Shown here: one piece after another, positions 51,998 through 61,517 of the stretch
Position numbering within the stretch: the first letter of the stretch is position 1
Layout: each line of letters starts with the position of its first letter
Notes under the pieces: model-generated
Told to the model about the DNA's origin: nothing
What the model saw: only the letters and a program-made list of their open reading frames with translations
The model's database searches: none
From: Entamoeba invadens IP1
Taxonomy: Eukaryota; Evosea; Mastigamoebida; Endamoebidae
Reading direction: 5' to 3'
Length of the DNA: 64,000 bases
Assembly (NCBI RefSeq): GCF_000330505.1
Contig: NW_004191756.1
Coordinates: forward strand, 62,001 to 126,000
Translations under genes and position numbers: made by a program

Positions 51998-53248
51998 ATG
52001 GAACCACAGTTCAAAGTGAACGACAAGGTCCTATGTCACAAACATGAGGATCCAGCAGGGTCATACCGTGAAGCTCAAATACTTGAAACGAAACAAACGA
52101 CAACACAAATAATGTATTACATTCGGTATACAGAATATAACAAACGACTTGATGAATGGACGTCAGCAGATAACGTGATCAAGTACTCCTCGAGAGAAAA
52201 CCTCAACATCATTCGCCCGACCCGTCGCGACGACGGCGGAAACCCGCGGAAGATGACGCGCGCGCTCCGGAAGACGAACGTCGCGATGTTGGAACGCGAC
52301 AGCGAGCCCGCGGGAACGATGTCGAATGCGCCGGAGAATGAAGCGCCGCAACGGACCAAAAATATCCAATACGTCACTATAGCCGACTTTGATCTTCCTG
52401 TGTGGTATTTCTCTCCATATCCCGGGAAGTATGGGAATGTCGAACGACTGTATGTTTGTGAGCATTGCTTGAAATACATGGAGAAGCCTCGGACATATCT
52501 CACGCACCGTCAAAAATGCCCATATCACTTCCCGCCCGGTCTTTTGATCTATAAAGACCCGGAAAGGAAAATTGCGTTCTTTGAAGTGGACGGCGAAGAG
52601 GCGAAATTGTATTGTCAGTCGTTGTGTTTACTCTCGAAGATGTTTTTGGACCACAAAACTCTGTACTACGACGTCGAACCGTTTTACTTCTATGTGTTGT
52701 GCGAGTACGAACCTAAGACGGAACTTGAAGACGAAAACTTCCACCTTGTCGGGTACTTTTCTAAAGAGAAGGCAAGCCCCGATGGGTACAACTTGAGTTG
52801 TTTGATGGTGTTACCGCATCATCAAAGAAAGGGGTATGGGAAGATGCTTATATCGATGAGTTACGAGTTAAGTAAAATTGAGGGTATCCCGGGCAGTCCA
52901 GAAAAGCCATTGAGTGACTTAGGGTTAGTCAGTTTCAAGAGTTATTGGACTAAAGTCATTGCCGATGAACTCTTGAACAACTGCCCAGAAGGTCCGAATA
53001 TCACGGAGTTAACACTGAAGACTGGAATCACTAAAGAAGACTGTGTTAGTACTTTAGACAGTTTAGGACTTATAGTGTCGTATAGGGGGTCACAATCGAT
53101 AACTACAACACAGAAAAAACTCGAACAACTTCGACTTGATTTTCCTCAAAAGGAAGTCTTAGTTAAGAAAGAGTTGCTCAAGTGGAAACCACACGCTGTT
53201 GTTATTAAGAACCCAGATATCATGGAAACACTCAAAACATACGTATAA
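51998..53248 (+). CDS. MYST-family histone acetyltransferase
   Basis: 416 residues. A chromo-barrel (Tudor-knot) domain (about 5-65, YYIRYTEYNKRLDEW), a GC-rich-encoded basic linker (about 70-118), the MYST C2HC zinc finger (CEHCLKYM to HRQKC, about 154-174), and the acetyltransferase core with catalytic Cys268 (LSCLMVLP), acetyl-CoA loop HHQRKGYG (274-281) and catalytic Glu302 in GSPEKPLSDLG. This is the Esa1/Tip60 layout; the natural substrates are histone H4 and H2A tails in the nucleus. Convergent with the next gene, stops only 8 bp apart. Confidence 0.96.
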   Translation: MEPQFKVNDKVLCHKHEDPAGSYREAQILETKQTTTQIMYYIRYTEYNKRLDEWTSADNVIKYSSRENLNIIRPTRRDDGGNPRKMTRALRKTNVAMLERDSEPAGTMSNAPENEAPQRTKNIQYVTIADFDLPVWYFSPYPGKYGNVERLYVCEHCLKYMEKPRTYLTHRQKCPYHFPPGLLIYKDPERKIAFFEVDGEEAKLYCQSLCLLSKMFLDHKTLYYDVEPFYFYVLCEYEPKTELEDENFHLVGYFSKEKASPDGYNLSCLMVLPHHQRKGYGKMLISMSYELSKIEGIPGSPEKPLSDLGLVSFKSYWTKVIADELLNNCPEGPNITELTLKTGITKEDCVSTLDSLGLIVSYRGSQSITTTQKKLEQLRLDFPQKEVLVKKELLKWKPHAVVIKNPDIMETLKTYV

Positions 53249-53253
53249 CCAAA

Positions 53254-54901
53254 TTAATTGATTGCAGAAGTGACTCTACTTTTGAGCGCAGATATCGTGT
53301 TCTCCACTCGAAATATGCACAACTCGACTCGCGAGACATTCCGTTCAAACGCGTCAGTCTTGTTGAAATCGACTTTCTCACCGTTGGCAGTGATATTACA
53401 GATCAATTGAGCCTTTTCGAGTTCTTTCTTATCGTCGTGTGTCATCCCTTGTTGTAAGATCGTCCGCACTTTGAGAAGATTCACATAGATTTTCTCGAGC
53501 GTTTCTAAGTATTTTTTTGGTTGGAGTGTCGTTCCATAATTACAACAGACCATCAACTGAACAAATGAACACGTCGACATGATATCTTCAGAACATTGTA
53601 CAATCATATATTTGTCGAGAGAATAAAAGTCCGGCCTTTGTAATGCTATTTCGATAATGTCATGAATTCCACTAAGCACTACTGAACTCCCCTCACAACA
53701 TTTAAGCACTTTGTGAGCTTCAAGTGTCGATGAAATGGATTTAACTAGGGTTATCATAAGTCTAATGGAGTATGAAAATAGCGCTCGAAACTTCTCATTT
53801 GAAATGTTCTGTTTGAGTATTTCGTATATGACTGGAGCTGGTCGGTCGAATATGAAAGACTCGAAGGTGCTCACAATTTCTCTTTGGAATTTGAGGTCGT
53901 CTGTTTGTATGTAAGATAGTGAGGTGTATAATTTCAACACAATTTCTGCGTCTAATTCGTCTTGGTTGTTTTCGATTAATGTTTCTAATATTTTGAGAAC
54001 GGAGTGTGAGGGAAGTTGTGCATTTTTAATTGCATTTAACACTGTTTTATAAACCACCGATTTACTTAAGACTAAAGGAAGCTGAAGGTTGACCGATAAA
54101 TACACTAAAACGTTCTCAGCACTCAGAGAAAGAAACGCGTTAGCGACATGTCCATTTGCAAGGACTTTATCTTGTAATTTGGATTCTAGGGTTTCGCTAA
54201 TTTCGAAATTTGATATGATGGTCAATAGAAGTGAAGTCGCTTTTTCACAACTTGGAACAGTTGACAAAGCTGCATCGATAGTGTTGTATATCACATTTTT
54301 GTCAGACTCTGATGAGATGTCACCGAGTGAATGATATGTATTCATCACATACTCTTTCATCTTGTCGAACAACAATTCGATTTTTGGACTTGGGATACAA
54401 CTAATGACTACATGTCAGTACAACACACATTTTAATGATATTTTAGTGATACAACAAACTGTTCGGGAGATAGCTGAGTGCATTCAGAAGAGTATTTTTG
54501 TCTTCTGTATAAATAGGAATAGATGTATGGACGAGTAAAATCTCTCGAGGTGAAGCGGTGGTATATAACGCATCTACAAATGGTCGAACTAACTCTTTGA
54601 TATCACTTGAACATAATGTGTGGAATATTATAAGAAGTTTTGCATTAAACTCAATGACTTCGACTACGACTTCGATGTGTTGTGTGAGGTACATGAAAAT
54701 GTCAGGTAAGAGTGTATTGGTCAAGTCGAATTTCTTTAAAAAGAGTTCCATGAGTGAGTATTCTATCATCCCCTCATCTTTACTCTCAACAGACTTTTTG
54801 ATCAATTCAAATTTTTCATTGAAAGACATCAAATCTTCTTGATCGTCTTTTGTACACTTTGGTTCATCTTTGAAATCCTCATAGTTGTCCTCGCCATTCA
54901 T
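53254..54901 (-). CDS. Uncharacterised all-helical protein, two exons
   Basis: Exon 1 54460-54901 and exon 2 53254-54407 join across a 52-nt intron (GTTTGT to TAG), giving 531 residues. The two blocks otherwise look like two adjacent ORFs. After an acidic N-terminus (MNGEDNYEDFKDEP) the product is all-helical with repeating Leu/Val/Ile faces, consistent with an ARM/HEAT-like superhelix, and no catalytic motif. I do not recognise the family. It may act as a scaffold. Confidence 0.75.
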
Positions 54902-55052
54902 TTTTCTTTTATTTTCAGTTTAAAAGTCTTCAAAAAAAGAATTTCCATTTAAATAAATAAACCTCATATTTTCCTTTTTAAGATGAAGTCCTCCAATTAA
55001 GTATTAAAGAAAATTTTATATATGACGACCTTAAAACTCGAAAAACAGAACA

Positions 55053-58000
55053 ATGGATTTGACTCAATTACGAAACGCTTATGAGTCGGCTCATACAGTC
55101 GAAGACATACTTTTTCTCATCTTTAAAAGTCCATTTACACTACAAGAGATTAAAAAGGACTTAACTCCTTTATTAAAAAGTAAAATGTGTCAATTTTCTG
55201 GGATGACTCCAGACAGACAAATTGTCTATCGTTGCTTAACATGTGCGAAGTCACAAGTAAGTTGTGTTTGTTCGAAGTGTTTCCAAGAGAGTAATCATGT
55301 TGGTCACAACTACTTTTCTTTTGTTACTAATGACAGGTTTACATGTGACTGTGGCAATGAATTCTTTTGGGACAAGAGCGGGTTTTGTAAAGAACACACG
55401 GGAGAATACATTACGAATCCAGAGACTTTAATACCAGAGAAGTATCGCCAGTGTTTAATCCTCCTTCCTGACTTATTTCAATGTTGTCTTCACTTCATTC
55501 AATACGACCCAAGTTGCACTTTTGTCAATTTGGTTTTTACATGTCTCAGACAACTCTCAGACGTCCCACTTCTCTTTTTAATATTCTCACGAATGCTTCA
55601 GGCGCAATCAGAGATGGGAGAGGAGTCACTTTTATGTACCGTTTATCAAAGGAAGTCGATCACTTTATTTGAGCATTATGCAGAGTATTGTTATCTCTAT
55701 GAAGAAATTACAGAGTCAGTCCTTCCATTCTTAGCTGATTTGTTCAGAGATGAAAGACTCATCAAATTCGACTTATCTTCACTGTTTGATTTGGCTTTCT
55801 ATTCTATTAATATTAATCACTCAAACGCTACAGCATTGGATGGACTTTTTCTTGGTATTGTTTATAGTAAAGATCTAATAGAAAAGTACTTTTTAGAAAG
55901 TAAGAAGTTTGACACTTTAATATCAAATTACATTGATTGGATTCCTCAATTTATGAACCACATTCTGAACGACCAGGAAGAAGTGAACCTTCTCAAACTC
56001 ACCGAGAAATTGTTCTCCCCTTTTTGCTACTCGGACAGCTTTGAAACAAACGAATTTAACACTGAAAATGTTGTTAAACTAATTTCGTTGTGTTCGAACA
56101 CAACACCGTTTTATATTGATAAGAACAAATCACCACAATTTGACGACCAAAACACATTCTTCTTCTTCTACTTATTGTTAATCATAAGCGAGTTCTCACG
56201 ACTTGTGATCAAAAATAAGAAATTCAGAAGTCAATTTCAAATGGTCACAACACGAGTGTTACACCATGTGACGAACTTTTTAGAAGACGTTCCTGTTATT
56301 GAAGTGAATGGTGTCTCTGTCCCTAGAAGAGAGGTTGGAGTCAATCAACGAGTCTCTCCCATCTCTGGGATTCTTTCATTTTACAATTACATTTTGTTTG
56401 AAGAGAAAGAGTGTGGCGATCTGAACACAATAGGACTCTGTCAAAAAGACGCAGAAGACTTGTTACAATTTGCATTAACATCCCTCAAATTTGGACAACA
56501 ATTTCAAAACGATGAGTATGGGAAAAGTAGAGATAACGTCATTTTAGTGTCGTTTTACTATAATGGACTCACATTCACATTTGCTAAGAACGCGGACTTA
56601 AATACTGCAAAATTGATGTTAGAGTTCATCCCACTCAAAAAGTACTTTGCTCTACTGTTGGTGATGTTTGGAGTGGAGACTGCTAATTCTCAACACCAAC
56701 GACAAGAAGCTTTTGTCAACTTTTTGACGATTATCATTCAAATGAATCGAACTAATGAACAGCGACTTAATTTTAATAACAGAGAGTTGGTAATGAAAGT
56801 ACTAGCTCATATAGTGGCAGCTGGTGTGGAACGTCCAATGGAAGCGTGTGAATACATATCATTGAGTGAGTTAGATCTCGTCAAATTATTCGAAGAAGTT
56901 GTGGCGAATAAGAAGAAGTACTTTAAAAAAGTCGACCCACTCTGTCCCTTTGTCCCTTTTAAAATAGTGGAACCACTTTTGACCAACACCTTATTCAAAA
57001 ACACGTCATTAAAAGAAAATAGATTCTATGTGGAACAGACAGAGTGGAATATTAAATTACTCGCTGGGATATGCAGTGAAGAGTTCTGGAGTATTATTTA
57101 CAAAGAAATGAACACTCTTGCACTGCCTTATATTCTAATTATACTTACTGATATCAACACGGCATTACAAGACCTTAGTCATCAAGATGAAATCATTCAC
57201 TTATTAAAAAACTGTGCTTCCATGAAAGAAGTTTATTCCTATGTTAACACTAATAAAGAGAGTGTCTTTGGATTTAAAGAATTTGTGACTGGGGTGACTA
57301 ACAAGGCGTTGAGAGACATTCTTGGGATAGTCACTGAAGCTCCAAAGAAAGTCGGTAATGCGCAGTCGAGTCTCCGGCAGAAGATGTTACAACGGATGAA
57401 GTCAAAGCAAATAGACAAGATCAAACAAGATGCTGAGAGTAACAAAGAGAGTGTATTTATTCATAATAGTGGTGATGTCCCTGAAGACATGAATATAACT
57501 GAAACTGATGATTCATGTGTTGTGTGTCAGTCCACACAAGAGAGTGACATAGGTCGACTTATTAACTTTGCCGAAGGTATTCCTTATGAAATAAAACACT
57601 CTAAAAAGGGGAGTTATACATTAAGTTGTTATGTGTTATCTACTTGTGTCCATCACGTCCACGAGTCTTGTTTCAAACGCGTTCAAGATCGTCTCCAATG
57701 TCCGATCTGTAAATTTCAGACATCTTCATTCATCCCATTGTCTTCACAAATCGATCCCCTCCCACCACAACAAGTCACTGCACACTTCTCTCTACTGGAA
57801 CAATATGCTACACAACACAATCACCTCTTCTCAGACTTTTTAATGATGACACTCTCTTCGACGTTGAAGATGATTGTTACAATGGTCAATGAAGATGAAA
57901 ACACGAATGACGAGTTGATAGATGCAGTGCAATCACTCATTCTAGCTACACAGAGTGTCTTCACAGTCGCCGACATCAAAAGGTATTTAGACCACTCTGT

Positions 58001-58742
58001 GACATTAGATCCATTTGTTTTATACGTCGTTGAGAGGCTCAATGGGATGAATGGGCGGTGTGCCTTCCAATTAGAAGTCGACAACATTCTGAGTACTATT
58101 GCTCAATATAAAAAGCAGTTATTACCACCGGATCTCATTGATGTCATCCTCCCATTGGACCGTGCAGAGAAGATCGAATGTCTCAATGAGTGCAAAAATT
58201 TTGAAGATGCCGTGTTACAGATGTCCATTGAATTTGTGAATACTGTTCAACTCTATGAAGAATTTGGGAGTGCTTTGACCAGTTTTAAAAGAAATGAAAA
58301 ATACGACGTGAAGGAATTTATTAAGACTAGTGTCGGGAATAGTAAGTGCAGTAGTATTCCAACCATTCAGACTAAATTGAACTTCATCGAGTTACCTACA
58401 AAGCTCTGTGATTTGTTTGGGAAGTACAGTCTCTCTAAGTGTTGTCAGTGCAATTGTTTAATCACAAATCAGACGTCTTGTCGTATTTGTATGTTATGTG
58501 GAGCACCACTGTGTTCTGAAAATTACTGTTTGATTCAACACGGGAAGACTTGTTCTAATGGAAACGTCGTCTTCTTCGACTTCTTTTATTCTGCTGTGTG
58601 TATTATGACGGAAAAGGGAAGAAGGGGCATGTCGGTATATTATGACGGGTACGGTGAATGCTATTCGGTTCAAAATATGATGTTGGATTTGTTTCGGTTC
58701 GAACCACAAAAATGGAATCAGTTTGTTGTGATGTTGGAATAG
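55053..58742 (+). CDS. UBR1: UBR-type E3 ubiquitin ligase (N-recognin)
   Basis: 1,229 residues, one exon. A UBR box (about 46-112) has the Cys/His ligands in CLTCAKSQVSCVCSKCF, HVGHNYF and CDCGNEFFW, which bind basic N-terminal residues. The long middle is helical. Residues about 823-895 form a RING-H2 (DSCVVCQ, CVHHVHESCF, CPICKF), and the C-terminal region (about 1130-1229) has the extra Cys/His cluster of the UBR autoinhibitory domain (CCQCNCL, CRICMLCGAPLC). UBR1 proteins ubiquitylate substrates carrying N-degrons. No obvious ClpS-type domain was noticed, so specificity may be for basic residues only. Confidence 0.93.
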   Translation: MDLTQLRNAYESAHTVEDILFLIFKSPFTLQEIKKDLTPLLKSKMCQFSGMTPDRQIVYRCLTCAKSQVSCVCSKCFQESNHVGHNYFSFVTNDRFTCDCGNEFFWDKSGFCKEHTGEYITNPETLIPEKYRQCLILLPDLFQCCLHFIQYDPSCTFVNLVFTCLRQLSDVPLLFLIFSRMLQAQSEMGEESLLCTVYQRKSITLFEHYAEYCYLYEEITESVLPFLADLFRDERLIKFDLSSLFDLAFYSININHSNATALDGLFLGIVYSKDLIEKYFLESKKFDTLISNYIDWIPQFMNHILNDQEEVNLLKLTEKLFSPFCYSDSFETNEFNTENVVKLISLCSNTTPFYIDKNKSPQFDDQNTFFFFYLLLIISEFSRLVIKNKKFRSQFQMVTTRVLHHVTNFLEDVPVIEVNGVSVPRREVGVNQRVSPISGILSFYNYILFEEKECGDLNTIGLCQKDAEDLLQFALTSLKFGQQFQNDEYGKSRDNVILVSFYYNGLTFTFAKNADLNTAKLMLEFIPLKKYFALLLVMFGVETANSQHQRQEAFVNFLTIIIQMNRTNEQRLNFNNRELVMKVLAHIVAAGVERPMEACEYISLSELDLVKLFEEVVANKKKYFKKVDPLCPFVPFKIVEPLLTNTLFKNTSLKENRFYVEQTEWNIKLLAGICSEEFWSIIYKEMNTLALPYILIILTDINTALQDLSHQDEIIHLLKNCASMKEVYSYVNTNKESVFGFKEFVTGVTNKALRDILGIVTEAPKKVGNAQSSLRQKMLQRMKSKQIDKIKQDAESNKESVFIHNSGDVPEDMNITETDDSCVVCQSTQESDIGRLINFAEGIPYEIKHSKKGSYTLSCYVLSTCVHHVHESCFKRVQDRLQCPICKFQTSSFIPLSSQIDPLPPQQVTAHFSLLEQYATQHNHLFSDFLMMTLSSTLKMIVTMVNEDENTNDELIDAVQSLILATQSVFTVADIKRYLDHSVTLDPFVLYVVERLNGMNGRCAFQLEVDNILSTIAQYKKQLLPPDLIDVILPLDRAEKIECLNECKNFEDAVLQMSIEFVNTVQLYEEFGSALTSFKRNEKYDVKEFIKTSVGNSKCSSIPTIQTKLNFIELPTKLCDLFGKYSLSKCCQCNCLITNQTSCRICMLCGAPLCSENYCLIQHGKTCSNGNVVFFDFFYSAVCIMTEKGRRGMSVYYDGYGECYSVQNMMLDLFRFEPQKWNQFVVMLE

Positions 58743-59762
58743 AATTATACTTATTAATAGATTTAAACGTTCGTTCTTGAAGTGTTCCATTTTATATGAT
58801 TCAATCATGAAAGACTTTGACGTGATCGTCCCAGATTCTGAAGAAGAAAGTGAATCAGAACAAGACAACGGATTGAACTAATTTATTGTTTTTTATTTGT
58901 TTTGAATACTATAATTCAGAGTAGATTTTATCAAAAAATTGACTGGTTAAATTGACTAATATACTTACAATATATTTTAGTTTGACTACTGATGAAGCTT
59001 AACTATTTGTGTTATTAATTATAACTAATAATATAATATTGAAATAATAATAATATCGGACGTTTTGTTAAATGTCTCAAAAAACTCATAAACCCCAAAA
59101 AACTGTCTAGAAACGGGAAAACGAAAAAATGATTTGAGATAAGACAATAAAAAAGTGTGATCTAATAGTTTTGATTTTATTATAATTATTAAATACATTA
59201 CTATACAAAGATGTTGTGCAAAACTATAAAGTCTTTTTTTGTTCTAATTATAAGTGTCAAGTAATATACTTATAAATATTAGTAAAATAAACTATATTTT
59301 TTAATTTCAAAAAATATTTGTAAAAAACAAGTTAATTGTTGTCAAAAAAAAGCATCACGTCATCTTAGAAAAAAACAAAGAATAAATAATTTACGAGTCT
59401 AAAAATCATATCAAGAAACCTTTATCTTGTGTTATATTATTTTTTCTTATTTCACTGTTTTAAAAATATTATCATACTATAATTAATAAAAACTAATACT
59501 GATATAATATAAAATAGTTATATAATAAACATTGTTTTTATTACCAATTATTATTGCACTTAATTCAATTACAAACTTCAAACTCCACGTCAAACGACTG
59601 CAATAGAAAATTAAATTATAATTATTAGTTGACTCACTTCTCCATTTGCCAGAACGAACATCAAAGTAAAGAAGCAAAAATTGGGAGAAGACAAACTTCA
59701 AAACTTACAGCAATAAAAAAGACCTCGAAACTAAAAAATTCAGAACCCCCAAACAAGCCCAC
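58743..59762. other. AT-rich intergenic region, 1.0 kb
   Basis: Apart from the tiny ORF at 58807-58881, no feature recognised. Confidence 0.55.
58807..58881 (+). CDS. Possible 24-residue acidic peptide
   Basis: ATG 58807 to TAA 58879-58881 encodes MKDFDVIVPDSEEESESEQD plus four more residues. The composition is not that of random AT-rich sequence: GAA/GAC-rich and Ser/Glu-rich, like the acidic tail of a nuclear protein. It lies 64 bp after the UBR1-like stop. Could be a small protein, a displaced 3' exon, or chance. Confidence 0.25.
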   Translation: MKDFDVIVPDSEEESESEQDNGLN

Positions 59763-60200
59763 ATGTTCATGCAAAACGAGAATATCCGCAAAATAGTCCA
59801 ATGCCGCGAGGTCTTTTATAACATCGCTACATCTCACGATCAAATCGAGAACATCAACTTTGACATGTTAGGATGCTCACTGTTGGCCGGAATGGCTTTA
59901 AACGCGATCACTTCCCAGAACGATACCGTTCGAGTTAAAAAGTCGTTACAACTCATCGAACAGACCCCTAAAGGTCTTCGCTCAAAGTTTTTGAACGAGT
60001 GTTACAGTGCCGCAGTACATTTTTATAACGAAGAGAAAGGAGTCGATCGAATGGAATACCTTCAAATCATTTGTAATATAATCAACAACGCAGAGACTTA
60101 TTCACAATGTTTCGACATCTTCAAGGTGGTTGTTGAACAATTTATTATTAAGGAGGAAGAAACTAAGCTCGAACCATCCCACTACACAAGAGTCCAGTAG
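59763..60200 (+). CDS. Uncharacterised small helical protein
   Basis: 145 residues from ATG 59763, one exon, all-helical, with two or three repeat-like helix pairs and no signal peptide. Codon use and composition differ clearly from the AT-rich flanks, which supports coding. No family recognised. Confidence 0.65.
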   Translation: MFMQNENIRKIVQCREVFYNIATSHDQIENINFDMLGCSLLAGMALNAITSQNDTVRVKKSLQLIEQTPKGLRSKFLNECYSAAVHFYNEEKGVDRMEYLQIICNIINNAETYSQCFDIFKVVVEQFIIKEEETKLEPSHYTRVQ

Positions 60201-60642
60201 AGCGTCTTGGGCTTTACTCTCTCCTTCAATGTTTTTATTGAAGTCTTTGAAACATATGTTGTTACTTTTCTGGTTTCCATTCTATTCATTTTTACTATTC
60301 AAGTCAGTTCTTGACTTGAGTCCGTTTTCCATAATAATAGTTATAATTTAGTACTTGAACTCTTCCTCGTTTTTGAAGGAAAATCACTTTTAAATCAAAA
60401 ACGAAAATCATTTTTTTATGATTTGTTGATAAAAACGATTTGTTTGGAACTCTATCCCGTTTTTTTGGCAACAAAAAATGGAAATGTTTCAGATTTTTAG
60501 TATTAATAAAATATAGTTAAAATATAATAAAAATGTGTTATTATCAGAAATAGAACGATCACGTGGATTTGAATCAAATCATTTGATAAGTTCCAATTCT
60601 CATTAATAAAAAAGAAACTATAAAATCTAGTAATACCAAATC
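60201..60642. other. AT-rich intergenic region
   Basis: 442 bp; nothing supported except the TATA-like box at its end. Confidence 0.5.
60619..60625 (+). promoter_or_regulatory. TATA-like box of SAM hydrolase-family gene
   Basis: TATAAAA, about 18-24 bp upstream of ATG 60643, so the leader would be extremely short. Confidence 0.45.
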
Positions 60643-61422
60643 ATGAAGACGATTGCGTTACTTACGGACTTTGGTGTTGGCGAGTATGTTGGCATCATGA
60701 AGGGTGTCATTCTTAAAACAATTAAAAGTCCGGTGAATATCGTTGATATCAAACATGACATTGAACCACAAAACATTCTTCAAGCGTCATGGATTCTTTC
60801 GACGTGTGTGAACTACTTTCCCGAAGATACCATATATGTGTGTGTAGTTGATCCTGGCGTTGGGGGTGATCGAGCAGATCTATTGATTCAAACAAAAACA
60901 GCGACATTCATTGGTCCGAACAATGGTCTCTTCACTCACACACTCAAACAAAACAATTTTGACATCCTCCACGTCTATTCACTCCACTCCAAAACGTCCT
61001 CCGCTACTTTTCATGGCAGAGATGTCTTCTCTCTTTCTGCAGCTCAATTTGCAAACGGTGACGTCATCAACGCAACGGAAATCCCTTTCCAAGAGATCGT
61101 CTATTTAAACATATCCAACAACACACAAGACACCATCCACATCGTTTCAATCGACACTTTTGGCAATTTAATATCTGACACACCAACTTCTTCTTTCACC
61201 CACAACCAACTCGCTTCGTTAAAATCACTCGAACAATTCAAAACAGGTCAAATCAGTGACGTTGCCTTTGTCAAAACTTATGAAGAAGGTGCAAAGCATA
61301 ACATCGCCTTAATTCTTCTCGAAGGCAGTAATAACACGCTTGAAGTTTCCAAAGTCAATGGCAGTGCAGCTCGTCTTCTTTCTGTCACTATCGGTGAAAC
61401 TCTCAAATTACATTTTCTCTAA
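60643..61422 (+). CDS. SAM hydroxide adenosyltransferase (DUF62/SAM hydrolase family)
   Basis: 259 residues, the full family length. Motifs: ALLTDFGVGEYVGIMKGVI, DIKHDIEPQNILQASWIL, VCVVDPGVGGDR, FIGPNNGLF and SATFHGRDVFSLSAAQ, which carry the Asp-Arg-His triad of the family. Members turn S-adenosylmethionine plus water into adenosine plus methionine; fluorinase and chlorinase are relatives. The family is bacterial and archaeal, so transfer into the amoeba is likely. No 23-residue insertion typical of fluorinase is seen, so hydrolase is the likelier activity. Confidence 0.93.
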   Translation: MKTIALLTDFGVGEYVGIMKGVILKTIKSPVNIVDIKHDIEPQNILQASWILSTCVNYFPEDTIYVCVVDPGVGGDRADLLIQTKTATFIGPNNGLFTHTLKQNNFDILHVYSLHSKTSSATFHGRDVFSLSAAQFANGDVINATEIPFQEIVYLNISNNTQDTIHIVSIDTFGNLISDTPTSSFTHNQLASLKSLEQFKTGQISDVAFVKTYEEGAKHNIALILLEGSNNTLEVSKVNGSAARLLSVTIGETLKLHFL

Positions 61423-61517
61423 TTCACAACTTACTTTGCAAATATCTTATTCAAACACATTCTCACTTCCCATTATTTTTCTCTAAGATTTAAACCACAA
61501 TCCACACAAATGAAAAT

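Noticed and set aside
58494..58868. Minus-strand ORF of 124 codons at the end of the UBR gene
   Set aside because: Mostly antisense to the UBR coding region and without a domain.
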